DNA from: a virus
Virus record (IMG/VR): IMGVR_UViG_3300000224_000010
Coordinates: 75 to 29,175 of that record
Reading direction: 5' to 3' (one strand)
Length of the DNA stretch: 29,101 bases
In this document: positions 1 through 8,677 of the stretch, one piece after another
Layout: each line of letters starts with the position of its first letter
Position numbering within the stretch: the stretch's first letter is position 1
Notes under the pieces: model-generated
Databases searched by the model: none
What the model saw: only the letters and a program-made list of their open reading frames with translations
Told to the model about the DNA's origin: nothing
Made by a program: the position numbers and the translations under genes

Positions 1-272
1 CTGGAGCAAGAGGAGCAAGAGGAGCAGCAGGTTCGTCAGGAACAAGAACAACTGACTCTTTGTTTAAAGATTTAATTACTTTAAAAACAAAAATAGGCTC
101 TACTCAAAACAAGCTATCTTTCCAACCTGTTGCTCCTAAACAAAGAACGGTCGCTCCTAATCCGCGTCTTGATATTTTAGAACAGTTTATAAACGCAGGA
201 AAACAAGCAAATCCTACTAGAAGACAGGGTATGCTAACAGATGAACAACCAAAAAGAAGGTTCCCTTTCTAA
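1..272 (+). CDS. C-terminal part of a glycine-rich tail/fibre protein (5' end outside left edge)
   Basis: An open frame enters from the left edge (first full codon at base 3) and reads Gly-Ala-Arg-rich repeats (GARGARGAAGSSGT), then a Lys/Gln/Pro-rich tail ending RRFPF. A TTG at 60 lies in the same frame but has no ribosome binding site, so a gene starting there is unlikely; the frame upstream of it is open. The glycine-rich start matches the end of the truncated gene at 28762-29101, and the two frames join without interruption if the contig is circular, giving a protein of about 203 residues. The stop codon overlaps the next ATG (TAATG at 270-274). The function of the last 70 residues is not recognised. 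Confidence 0.7.
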   Translation, partial: GARGARGAAGSSGTRTTDSLFKDLITLKTKIGSTQNKLSFQPVAPKQRTVAPNPRLDILEQFINAGKQANPTRRQGMLTDEQPKRRFPF

Positions 273-916
273 TGACATACTTACAACTTGTAAACAGTGT
301 ACTACGCAGACTAAGAGAAAACGAGGTTTCTACTGTTTCTGAAACCAGTTACTCTCGCTTAGTAGGTGAGTTTGTTAATGACGCTAAACGTTTAGTAGAG
401 GATTCTTATGATTGGACTGCTCTCCGTACAACGTTAACTGTTTCTACTATTGATACTGCTTTTAACTATACTTTAATTGGCTCTCAAAACAAAATGAAGA
501 TATTAGATGTCATTAATGATACGTCTAACTTTTTTATGCAGTATAAGACTTCACGTTGGATGGACAGGGCTTTTTTAATTAATGATGTCCCAACAGGAAC
601 ACCTCAGTTTTATAGCTTTAATGGTGTAGATGCTAACGGTGATAACGGTGTTGATTTATACCCAAAACCTGATGCGGCTTATCAAGTACGCTTTAACGTG
701 GTTTTACGCACAGCAGACTTCACTACTGATTCAGAAATCCTAACTGTTCCCTCTTCTCCTGTTGTTCAACTAGCAACGGCTTTAGGAGCAAGAGAGAGAG
801 GAGAGACAGGTGGAACTAGTGCTGCAGAACTATTTGGTCTTGCTGATAGAACACTAGCTGATGCTATTGCTTTTGATGCTGCTCAACATCCTGAAGAAAC
901 TATCTGGTATTCTTAA
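272..916 (+). CDS. Putative head-tail adaptor protein (T7 gp11 / P22 gp4-like role)
   Basis: A 214-residue protein starting MTYLQLVNSVLRRLRE, with an N-terminal helical segment followed by WTALR and a long beta-rich middle (residues 55-165). Short proteins with a helical N-terminus and a 'WxxLR' segment directly before a large beta-rich nozzle protein are typical head-tail adaptors of podoviruses. Context agrees: it lies immediately before the 511-residue putative nozzle protein and begins on the stop codon of the preceding gene (TAATG), so it is probably translationally coupled. The call rests on size, position and general composition rather than a diagnostic motif. A minor tail protein is the main alternative. 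Confidence 0.55.
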   Translation: MTYLQLVNSVLRRLRENEVSTVSETSYSRLVGEFVNDAKRLVEDSYDWTALRTTLTVSTIDTAFNYTLIGSQNKMKILDVINDTSNFFMQYKTSRWMDRAFLINDVPTGTPQFYSFNGVDANGDNGVDLYPKPDAAYQVRFNVVLRTADFTTDSEILTVPSSPVVQLATALGARERGETGGTSAAELFGLADRTLADAIAFDAAQHPEETIWYS

Positions 917-2452
917 ATGGCTCAACAACTACAAAATATTACAGTAGCCGCCCCAGGATTTTCGGGGCTTAATACACAAGAGTCACCCATTGGAGGTAAT
1001 CCTTCTTTTGCTGCTGTGGCAGACAACTGTGTTATTGATAAGTTAGGGCGCATAGGCGCACGTAAAGGTTGGGAGGAAGTATCTTCTAATGGCTCTTCTG
1101 TCTTAGGGAACAGCCGTGGAATAGAAACAGTCTTTGAGTTTGTAGATACCACTGGCGATAAGATTATTATTTCCGCAGGTAACAATAAAATATTCAAAGG
1201 TAGTAGTACTCTTGTGGATATAACACCCAGCGGTTATACCCCTACAGCTAATAATTGGAAGTGTGTTACTTTTAACAATCACTTATACATGGTTCAGTTA
1301 GGTCATGTTCCTCTTATTGGTACAGATGAGTCAGGTTCTTTTGTCCTTGAAGCTATAACATCGCATTCACACGCTACAGGTACAATGCCTTTAGCTAACG
1401 AAGCTTTAGCTGCCTTTGGTAAGTTATGGGTTACAGATATTATAGACAACAAACATATTGTTTACTGGAGCGATACGTTAAATGGACATGCTTGGACAGG
1501 AGGAGCGTCAGGTAGTTTAAACCTTACAACTGTATGGCCTACTGGATATGATGAAGTAGTTTCTTTAGCTGTACATAATAACTTTTTAGTAATCTTTGGT
1601 AAAAAATCTATACTTGTATATTCAGGAGCTAGTTCTCCTGCCTCTATGACATTAACAGACACTGTAGAGGGCGTAGGTTGCATAGCACGTGACTCAGTAC
1701 AACACACAGGTACTGACATCTTATTTTTGTCGGACTCAGGTGTTCGTAGCTTTGGGCGAACTATTCAAGAAAAATCTATGCCTATGCGTGACATTAGTAA
1801 GAATGTACGCACTGATTTAACAAGTTTAGTACCTTTTCAAACCAACGCTATTAAGTCTTTATATAGTGCTGATAATGCTTTTTACTTACTTACGTTACCT
1901 GATAGTAACATAGTCTATTGTTTTGACATGCGAACACCTATGGAAGATGGCTCTCAAAGAGCTACTACGTGGTCAGGTATGTATCCGTTATGTTTTACTT
2001 TGCTTGAAAGCGGAGAAATTTACATAGGACTTTCTTCAGGTATTGTTGAGTATTCTAAGTATTTAGATGGTACTGCTAGTTATCAAATGAGATACTTTAG
2101 CAACCCCATGGATTTTGGAAATGCCTCAAACTTAAAGTTTTTAAAAAAGTTTAACATTACAATCATAGGGGGTCAGAACACAGAGTCTACATTAAGTTGG
2201 GGTTATGACTATACAAATAATTTTATTAAACAAGTTTTTACTTTAACAGGTTCTATACAAGCTGCGGAGTATGGTGTTTCAGAATATAATACTACAGCAG
2301 AATACGGAGACGCTGTAGTTATTAACACACCAAAAGTAAACACAAGTGGTAGTGGTGAAGTAGTCTCTATTGGCATTGAAACACAAATAAACAACACTTC
2401 TTTTTCTATTCAAAAAATTGACATACACGCTCTACTAGGGAGACTTATTTAA
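917..2452 (+). CDS. Putative tail nozzle / stabilisation protein (T7 gp12 or P22 gp10-like)
   Basis: A 511-residue, almost entirely beta-strand-rich protein. The N-terminus (GFSGLNTQESPIG, then ADNCVIDKLGRIGARKGWE near residues 35-52) resembles the start of podovirus tail-hub proteins, where a strand-rich propeller-like body caps the portal/adaptor. Ser/Thr/Gly/Asn-rich strands and few charged helices support a structural role. It starts one base after the adaptor-like gene stops (TAA then ATG) and its own stop overlaps the next ATG at 2452. A T7 gp12-type nozzle is usually longer; the length is nearer P22 gp10. No enzymatic motif is visible. Confidence 0.55.
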   Translation: MAQQLQNITVAAPGFSGLNTQESPIGGNPSFAAVADNCVIDKLGRIGARKGWEEVSSNGSSVLGNSRGIETVFEFVDTTGDKIIISAGNNKIFKGSSTLVDITPSGYTPTANNWKCVTFNNHLYMVQLGHVPLIGTDESGSFVLEAITSHSHATGTMPLANEALAAFGKLWVTDIIDNKHIVYWSDTLNGHAWTGGASGSLNLTTVWPTGYDEVVSLAVHNNFLVIFGKKSILVYSGASSPASMTLTDTVEGVGCIARDSVQHTGTDILFLSDSGVRSFGRTIQEKSMPMRDISKNVRTDLTSLVPFQTNAIKSLYSADNAFYLLTLPDSNIVYCFDMRTPMEDGSQRATTWSGMYPLCFTLLESGEIYIGLSSGIVEYSKYLDGTASYQMRYFSNPMDFGNASNLKFLKKFNITIIGGQNTESTLSWGYDYTNNFIKQVFTLTGSIQAAEYGVSEYNTTAEYGDAVVINTPKVNTSGSGEVVSIGIETQINNTSFSIQKIDIHALLGRLI

Positions 2453-2685
2453 TGTCCAACTATACAAAAACCACTAACTTTGCAGCTAAAGATACTCTTG
2501 CTTCTGGAAACTCTAATAAAATTGTAAGAGGTACAGAAATAGACACAGAGTTTAATAACATAGTTATAGCTAGTGCTACAAAAGCTAATATTAATGATCC
2601 AACATTCACAGGCACTGTTGCAGCTTCTATTGTTAATGTTACAGGTGTTTTAACAGCAGGAACAATTACTGGAGGGACTTACTAA
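2452..2685 (+). CDS. Short fibre-anchor-like protein
   Basis: A 77-residue protein (MSNYTKTTNFAAKDTLASGN...). The pattern 'TNFAAKDxLxSGNxxKIVRGTEIDTEFNNI' followed by 'KANINDPTFTGTV' is familiar from the N-terminal part of many phage tail-fibre proteins, where it precedes long beta-rich repeats. Here the gene stops after one such module, ending in GTITGGTY. It starts on the stop codon of the nozzle-like gene and ends on the start codon of the next gene (TAATG at both ends), so it looks like an intact small gene rather than debris. It may be a minor tail component or a shortened fibre anchor. Confidence 0.6.
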   Translation: MSNYTKTTNFAAKDTLASGNSNKIVRGTEIDTEFNNIVIASATKANINDPTFTGTVAASIVNVTGVLTAGTITGGTY

Positions 2686-3932
2686 TGGCCTCACCAATTC
2701 AACCGGCAGTTTATCAGCCTTGGAACAACAAGCCTAGACCGCAACTTGGTGGTGGTGTCCAACCTGCACCTTGGGCTGACCCAATGCCTCAGAATCCTTA
2801 CGGCTCTCCTAGAACAGCGGCCCCTCATCAAGGGCTACTGGAGCCAGAGGGGGACAGTATGCTTCCCTACGGCCCTCCTATAGCAGAAGTTCCTGAACAA
2901 GGGCTACTGGAGCCAACAATGTGGCAAGACATTGCTATGGACGGTATGGGTTCCTTAACAGGCGGCACTTCAAAGATGCAAGACCAACTGGATGCTACTA
3001 ACGCCCTCCTAGGTGGTGGTATCTTTGATAATTTTTTGGGTGGAGGTATTGGGGATCTATTTAGGACAGGCGGTGAATACATGCTTGGTCAAAAAAATAT
3101 AGATGACCTTCAGAACCTTGGGCGTGAAAAACAAGAGCAGTTTGGTCTATTAGCAGACAAAGCTCAAACAGGTACTGAGTTTAAACCTTATACTGTAACT
3201 AGTGGTTTAGCTAATGTAGGCACAACTGCTGAAGGCGGCTATGGTATTAACCTTTCTCCTGAGCAAGAGGCTTTACAACAGCAGCTAATGGGCCAAGCAG
3301 CAGGTTTATTTGGACAAGTAGGCCAAGACCCTGCGGCACAGCAAGCAGCTATATATGAGCAAATTAGAGCTACTCAACGGCCTGAAGAAGAAAGGAACCG
3401 TTTAGCCACAGAAGAGCGTATGCTTAGTCAGGGACGCTTAGGTATACAATCTAACGCTTATGGTGGTGCTTCTCCTGAGTTATTAGCACAGGAAACTGCT
3501 CGTCAGGAAGCAATGGGTCGTGCTACTCTAGCCGCAAGGGGCCAAGCTTTAGCAGAACAACAGCAAGCTTTACTTGGAGGACAGGGGTTACTAGAAGCAG
3601 GGTACTCTCCACAAGAGCAAGCATTAGCTATGTTACAAGGAAGTGCTGTACCTGCGGGATATGCTGATGTAGGGCGTAGAACAGGTACTGAGTTAGGTTC
3701 TCAGCTACAACAAAGCGGCTTAGAAGGACGTATGCAATCAGAAGATATGGCTAATCAGTTAAGACTAGGACAACAACAAGCTTTGTTAGAAGGTTTGTTC
3801 GGTCAACAGCTTTCCGCGCAAGATAAGTTAAGAGCTGCTGAACTTGGGCTGGGTGAAGCTTTTGGTAACGAGAGTGGTTTATTTGGTCAAGTAGGTGGGT
3901 GGCTAGGAAGCTTATTTGGAGGAAAAGGATAA
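2685..3932 (+). CDS. Gln/Gly/Ala-rich virion protein, probable internal or ejected protein
   Basis: A 415-residue protein. The first 85 residues are Pro-rich and contain two copies of QGLLEP (nucleotide repeat at 2829-2846 and 2898-2915). Residues 185-400 are Gln/Ala/Leu/Glu-rich and strongly helical (EQEALQQQLMGQAAGLFGQ and similar), and the C-terminus is Gly/Phe-rich (WLGSLFGGKG). It sits after the tail genes and before three other large virion-protein candidates, the place where podoviruses encode internal virion proteins. No lytic transglycosylase motif was seen. Start and stop both overlap neighbours by one base. Confidence 0.55.
   Translation: MASPIQPAVYQPWNNKPRPQLGGGVQPAPWADPMPQNPYGSPRTAAPHQGLLEPEGDSMLPYGPPIAEVPEQGLLEPTMWQDIAMDGMGSLTGGTSKMQDQLDATNALLGGGIFDNFLGGGIGDLFRTGGEYMLGQKNIDDLQNLGREKQEQFGLLADKAQTGTEFKPYTVTSGLANVGTTAEGGYGINLSPEQEALQQQLMGQAAGLFGQVGQDPAAQQAAIYEQIRATQRPEEERNRLATEERMLSQGRLGIQSNAYGGASPELLAQETARQEAMGRATLAARGQALAEQQQALLGGQGLLEAGYSPQEQALAMLQGSAVPAGYADVGRRTGTELGSQLQQSGLEGRMQSEDMANQLRLGQQQALLEGLFGQQLSAQDKLRAAELGLGEAFGNESGLFGQVGGWLGSLFGGKG
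2829..2915 (+). repeat. Direct repeat, 18 bases, two copies (in-gene)
   Basis: CAAGGGCTACTGGAGCCA occurs at 2829-2846 and again at 2898-2915, 69 bases (23 codons) apart and in the same reading frame. It encodes QGLLEP twice in the Pro-rich N-terminal part of the 2685-3932 gene. This looks like an internal duplication of a short linker motif. Confidence 0.85.
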
Positions 3933-5248
3933 TGGCTAATCAAGATTTAATGCGTATGCTAACTGGTATCAGTAGCGGACAACAACCTGTAATGCAAAAG
4001 CCTGTAGCGGGATCTCCTAACTTTAGAGGGGAGTTTGCCGCACAGCAAAACCAACGTGTAAGTCAAGGCTTAGGTAGAGCTATGCGTGGTGGCGCACCAT
4101 CAGATCAAGAAAAGATGGATATGGCTGAAGCTAAGTTAGACTTAAACACTGTTGAAGGTTTGACCACGTTAGGTAGACTACAACAAATTCGTGGTGATAT
4201 GGCAGGGGCAGCTAAGACGGCCGCCCAAGTTCAAGCTATGAAGAAAGCAGGTAAACAACGAGAACAATTAATTGCACAGGCGACTAAACTTAAGCTTCCC
4301 GAAACAGCCGACATGCTTATTGGTGGGGGTGATATAGCGACAGCGACTAAACAAATTTTAGAGGCCGAAGAACGTGGAATTCTTAGTAGACAAGGTAGAA
4401 AAGGTAAGTTAGCAGTTGCTGAATCTAAAAACGCAGGTAAAGCGGTATATGATGGTATTAAAAAAGGCGATTATGACGACATTTCAGATACTCTATTCTT
4501 AGAGCAAATGAAAGGTGAGAAAGCAGATCTTAAAATTTATCAACAAACTGTTGATGGACGATCAGTTTCTAAACCTTTCCGTGTAAACCCCGCAGGGAAA
4601 GTCTGGGATTCTACTGTTAATAAATGGGTTAACCCTTCTGAAATGGGCTTAAGCCAAGCTCCGCAAATTACTCAAGTTCTTTCGGAAGCAAATAATATTG
4701 CTAAAGCTTTAACAGATGGAGCTACTACAAAGTATTTAGAGCTAAACGAAGCAGCTAACACAGCTTCAGAAATTTTAACACTTAACGCACGATCTACACA
4801 AATTATGAATGAAGGAATTAAAACAGGGTTTGGTGCTGAATTTAGATTGAATACTGCACGTTTAGCAAAAGAACTAGGTTTAGTTCCTCAGTCTATGGAC
4901 GATGTAGCAGCAACTGAAGAGTTTATAGCTATACGTGCAAGACAGCTAATGAAGCTACTTCCTGCTTTTGGTGCGGGTAGTGGTATTTCTGATAGAGACG
5001 TTGACATTGCTAGGGGTATTGCAGGTGGTGATATTAAACTATCAGAAGATGCTCTTAGGCGTATCTTAGCTATGGAAGAAGCTTTAGCTAGAGATTTAAT
5101 AACTAAAAACAATACTTCTCTTGAGAGACTTCAGAACATAACAGGGGAAGAAATGGATTCTAATATATACGAAGGTTTTTATATTACTATGCCACAACGA
5201 GCAGGGTACTCTACTCCACCAAACGCTGCAAAATATCTGCCTCAATAG
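3932..5248 (+). CDS. Putative internal virion protein, helical
   Basis: A 438-residue, mostly helical protein starting MANQDLMRMLTG. The ATG at 3932 is preferred to a GTG at 3899 because a strong GGAGGAAAAGG ribosome binding site lies just upstream and the ATG overlaps the previous stop (TAATG). Residues 55-100 (DLNTVEGLTTLGRLQQIRGD, then AGAAKTAAQVQ) are a heptad-like segment of a type seen in internal-virion-position proteins of marine podoviruses. The C-terminal half contains SGISDRDVDIARGI and a helical region up to the stop. I do not recognise an enzyme domain; the role is inferred from position. Confidence 0.5.
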   Translation: MANQDLMRMLTGISSGQQPVMQKPVAGSPNFRGEFAAQQNQRVSQGLGRAMRGGAPSDQEKMDMAEAKLDLNTVEGLTTLGRLQQIRGDMAGAAKTAAQVQAMKKAGKQREQLIAQATKLKLPETADMLIGGGDIATATKQILEAEERGILSRQGRKGKLAVAESKNAGKAVYDGIKKGDYDDISDTLFLEQMKGEKADLKIYQQTVDGRSVSKPFRVNPAGKVWDSTVNKWVNPSEMGLSQAPQITQVLSEANNIAKALTDGATTKYLELNEAANTASEILTLNARSTQIMNEGIKTGFGAEFRLNTARLAKELGLVPQSMDDVAATEEFIAIRARQLMKLLPAFGAGSGISDRDVDIARGIAGGDIKLSEDALRRILAMEEALARDLITKNNTSLERLQNITGEEMDSNIYEGFYITMPQRAGYSTPPNAAKYLPQ

Positions 5249-5257
5249 GGAATAAAC

Positions 5258-6943
5258 ATGGATTATACAAAAGAACAACTAACTGCTGCTTTAGCTCAAG
5301 CAGATGCAGCGCAGGACATGGCCGCTGTTAATGAGCTTGTGGGTATGTTAGATTCTTTAGAAGCCTCTGCTCCAGTAGAGGGGTATGACCCCGCTGCTTT
5401 TACTTCCGGTGAGAACTATAATAAAACTTTTGGAGCTATGGGTGAAACCATTGCTGATGTACCTGTGTTTGCAAAAGAATTAGGTCAAGAGTTTGATGAT
5501 CCTGCTAATCCTGAGAAAGTTTTTGCTTTTGGTGCTTCTAAGCGTGGTTTATTAGGTACAGGATTAGACTTGTTAGGGCAGGGAGCAAAGCTTTCAGCTA
5601 TGCAGTATAGCGACATGATACCTGATACTGTTGAAAAAAAGATAGTTGATAGCCTGTCTGAAACAGCAAGAGTTGTCGCAGAAAACCCTTTAATAAATGC
5701 AGGGCTAGAGGCAGCTAAGTCGGGCTTTACTGCTTACATGGAATGGAAAGACGCTAACCCTCGTTCCGGTAGAGCAATGGAAGGTGTGTTTAACACTGCT
5801 GAGTTGTTTGCTCCACCGTTAAAAAGAAAACCTGTTAGGGATACGTCACTTATACGTACACTGGCTGACGAACAGTATGCAAGATCAATACATTTAGAAT
5901 CAGGAAAAAGAAGGGACTACTTAAATACAGTTATTGAGCCTATTCAAACACCAGCTAATGATCTTAAAAGAGCAGAACGAATGACTCAGGATGAGAAGGG
6001 ACGCAACTCTTACACTCCTACAGAAACTGAAACTGAAATGGTTAACGTATTGCAAGGCATTGAGGATATAAACTCTGACAAGTCGTTTGTTGCTATAAGA
6101 GAAACTTTAGAAAAAGAAGTAAACAAAACACACAACAGTTTAAACAAGCTATTGGGTAAATCTAAGTTTAAATTTAATAAAGCAGAGCTAAACTCACAAT
6201 TAAAAAAACGTGTTGAGTTAGATTTAAAAGATAATCCTGTTCTTGTTGGAGATGCAGGTAAAGTCGCTGAAAGAATATATAGTAAAGCATTAGACTTATT
6301 AAAAAAGTCTGATGGTTCTCCATCTAGTGTAATGGACGTTAGACGACAACTAGATGATTGGGTAAAGTCCAACGGTAAGTCATCGTTTGACGGCAATGAG
6401 AATGCTTATACCGTAGCTCAACGATCTATTAGAGACTTTCTTAATGAAAAAGTAGCGGAAGCTGTACCCAACACTAAAGTTTTAGAGAAGCTACGTAGGC
6501 AACATTTACTTTTAAGAACTAAAGACCGTGTGTTGCCTAAAGCAGCCCAAGAAGCTGACACTAAAATAGGCCGTCTTACGCAGAATGTAGGCAATGCTCT
6601 TGATGTGTCAATGCCTAAAACTCCGTTAGGTAAAATAGCTAACATAGGTATAGCGGCTTCTGTGTTAGGTGGTGCTGCTTTTGTTGGTGCTTTACCTGCC
6701 TTAACAGGACTTGCGGCTACAGGAACCCTAGGTTATGCAGTGTATCGCCAAAGTGTTAGTCCTACCTTACGTAGAAGCCTTTCAGCGGCCTTAAGACAGG
6801 TAGATGATGTCTTAGCTAAGAAAAGCCTGGGTAATGACATGCGTAAAGCTTTACAGACTGATCGTGCTATGCTAGTAGAGATTATGAAACTACCCACGGC
6901 TCCTGAAGGTGCTGATGATGACGAAGGTACTATAGATGAGTGA
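5258..6943 (+). CDS. Putative internal virion protein with hydrophobic C-terminal segment
   Basis: A 561-residue protein. The N-terminus (LTAALAQADAAQDMAAVNELV) has the 'ALxxADAAGDxxAAxxLA' type of helix pair often found at the start of large podovirus internal or ejected proteins. Residues 280-430 are charged and helical (possible coiled coil). Residues about 465-500 (IANIGIAASVLGGAAFVGA and following) form a Gly/Ala-rich hydrophobic stretch long enough for a membrane hairpin, fitting a protein that enters the host envelope during DNA ejection. Weak AGGG ribosome binding site, and an 8-base overlap with the next gene. Function is inferred, not shown by a catalytic motif. Confidence 0.5.
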   Translation: MDYTKEQLTAALAQADAAQDMAAVNELVGMLDSLEASAPVEGYDPAAFTSGENYNKTFGAMGETIADVPVFAKELGQEFDDPANPEKVFAFGASKRGLLGTGLDLLGQGAKLSAMQYSDMIPDTVEKKIVDSLSETARVVAENPLINAGLEAAKSGFTAYMEWKDANPRSGRAMEGVFNTAELFAPPLKRKPVRDTSLIRTLADEQYARSIHLESGKRRDYLNTVIEPIQTPANDLKRAERMTQDEKGRNSYTPTETETEMVNVLQGIEDINSDKSFVAIRETLEKEVNKTHNSLNKLLGKSKFKFNKAELNSQLKKRVELDLKDNPVLVGDAGKVAERIYSKALDLLKKSDGSPSSVMDVRRQLDDWVKSNGKSSFDGNENAYTVAQRSIRDFLNEKVAEAVPNTKVLEKLRRQHLLLRTKDRVLPKAAQEADTKIGRLTQNVGNALDVSMPKTPLGKIANIGIAASVLGGAAFVGALPALTGLAATGTLGYAVYRQSVSPTLRRSLSAALRQVDDVLAKKSLGNDMRKALQTDRAMLVEIMKLPTAPEGADDDEGTIDE

Positions 6944-8603
6944 TGCTTTAGATAAAGATGAGTTACCTTGGTATGCTAAACCTTCAGGGTTAGGAGGCTC
7001 TTTAAAGGAGAGAGTTTCCAACATAAAGAAAGCTGCACAGCCTCAAACAAACACTTACGGTTATAAAGATTATAGTCCAATGCATGTTTTAGAGACTACT
7101 CTTGGAGAAGGAGTAGGCGCGGTTGGTGATCTTATTGGAGAAGGAATTACTTTGCCTTTTAAAGCTATGGGTTTAGGTGTTCCAGATTTTGTAGAAGAGT
7201 GGGTAGGTAACAAAATACAGGGGATTTCAAACAGTAAATCAGGAAAAGCTGTTGCTGAGTGGGCAAGAAACAACCCAAAAGATTGGCAGTCTGTTAAAAA
7301 CGTAACTAATGTTATGACGTTTGGGCAGGGAGCTTCCATAGTAAACAGCGCACAAAAAGCAAACAAAGGTGCTTGGGCAGCAGGACAAAAGAATTATATT
7401 AAAAACTTTTATGGCAACGATAAGCCAGATGTAAAACCTACTATGTTTGAAGAAACTTTAGGTAAGCAAGGGTTAAAAATAAAGGGGGCTGACGCAACAC
7501 CTGCAAATGTGGCGTTAGCGGGTAAAAAATTAAAAGGCATGTTGGATTGGGCTAAAGACGCTCCTGCAAACATATTAGATGCTACCTTCAATCCTAACTC
7601 ACGCGCATTGTTTGCTGAGACAGGAATAAGTGGTAAAGGACAGAAAGCTGTAAAAGATTTAATTGATAACCCCAATGCTACACCTAGAGACATAGAAAAA
7701 GCAGCCGCACAGGTCACTTATAACAGACACAACCTAGAGCAATCAGGAAGAAAAGGAGAAATTGGAACTCCGTTGCTTGATGTTGAAGATTTTAATAATG
7801 TTCAAGGCTATACAGAGCTTAGTAAAGACTCTTTTAGGTCAGGCTCAAAAGCAACTAAAACAACCATTGATGGTAAAAAAATAACCACTTCCACCAAAAA
7901 CATTGATAAAGCTTATGACTATATATTAGATGCTTGGAAAATTAACCCTAATAAAAAAACTAAGGTTGTTTTTAAAGAGCCAAGCGGAGGAGCTTCTGGC
8001 GATCATTTAAAAGACCTTGCATTTAAAAACCCTGTAAATAAAACAATTAGAAAAGTATTATCTAAGTCACCTAAAAGACCTACTACCGAAAAACTTTATC
8101 AAGACCTTCTCAAAGAGTCTAATAAAAAAGATAGTGGGTTTAAAGTTTTAAACACTTCATCTGAAGATGTTGCTAAAAACGGTTTATGGGTTCAGTCTGG
8201 AATGGTAGGAACTGCTGTTGTAGAAGGAGGCGTAAACGCTTTGTATAAAGTTTTACCTAATGGTAGGGTTGTCGCTTACATGTCTGACAAACATGACTTC
8301 TTAGAAAAACTACCTGTAGTGGGTAAGGTTTTAGAAAAGTCTTTACCCATTGATTTGCTTGCTGTGTCAGGCCCAATGCATTTAGACATAATGAACACCA
8401 AATGGGGGCAAAAATCTTTAGAAAAAGAAGGTAAAAAATACAAAAAACGGTCTAGCCCCACACCTAAAAAAAGAGAAGGAAGAAAAGACGCTATGGATAT
8501 TTTAAAGTCTTATTCTACTACAAAACCTACCAACCTTGGTCGCGGTTTTGACCCTGTAATTGGAACTGGGTTAATGGCTAAAACTCCTAAAGACGAAGAA
8601 TAA
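6936..8603 (+). CDS. Large uncharacterised virion-region protein, last gene of the late unit
   Basis: A 555-residue, Lys-rich protein overlapping its upstream neighbour by 8 bases. Residues 35-110 contain Gly-rich hydrophobic helices (LGEGVGAVGDLIGEGITLP). The middle is charged and low in hydrophobics. Residues about 345-495 form a separate-looking region (VVFKEPSGGASGDHLKDLAF ... NGRVVAYMSDKHDFLEKLP ... IDLLAVSGPMHLDIM) that I do not recognise, followed by a very basic tail. Position immediately before the terminator suggests an ejected protein or a packaged effector; that is inference from context. Confidence 0.5.
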   Translation: MSDALDKDELPWYAKPSGLGGSLKERVSNIKKAAQPQTNTYGYKDYSPMHVLETTLGEGVGAVGDLIGEGITLPFKAMGLGVPDFVEEWVGNKIQGISNSKSGKAVAEWARNNPKDWQSVKNVTNVMTFGQGASIVNSAQKANKGAWAAGQKNYIKNFYGNDKPDVKPTMFEETLGKQGLKIKGADATPANVALAGKKLKGMLDWAKDAPANILDATFNPNSRALFAETGISGKGQKAVKDLIDNPNATPRDIEKAAAQVTYNRHNLEQSGRKGEIGTPLLDVEDFNNVQGYTELSKDSFRSGSKATKTTIDGKKITTSTKNIDKAYDYILDAWKINPNKKTKVVFKEPSGGASGDHLKDLAFKNPVNKTIRKVLSKSPKRPTTEKLYQDLLKESNKKDSGFKVLNTSSEDVAKNGLWVQSGMVGTAVVEGGVNALYKVLPNGRVVAYMSDKHDFLEKLPVVGKVLEKSLPIDLLAVSGPMHLDIMNTKWGQKSLEKEGKKYKKRSSPTPKKREGRKDAMDILKSYSTTKPTNLGRGFDPVIGTGLMAKTPKDEE

Positions 8604-8637
8604 AAAAGCCCCTTAGGTCTCCCTAGGGGGCTTTTTT
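8602..8637. terminator. Bidirectional rho-independent terminator between convergent units
   Basis: A 16-bp stem (AAAAAAGCCCCTTAGG paired with CCTAGGGGGCTTTTTT, one G-T wobble) with a TCTC loop. A-tract on the left and T-tract on the right let it work in both directions. It overlaps the stop codon of the plus-strand gene ending at 8603 and lies 41 bases beyond the stop codon of the minus-strand reductase at 8678, exactly at the convergence point of the two large transcription units. Confidence 0.92.
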
Positions 8638-8677
8638 ATACTACAGTATACATTGTAAACTATATGAAACAAATACG

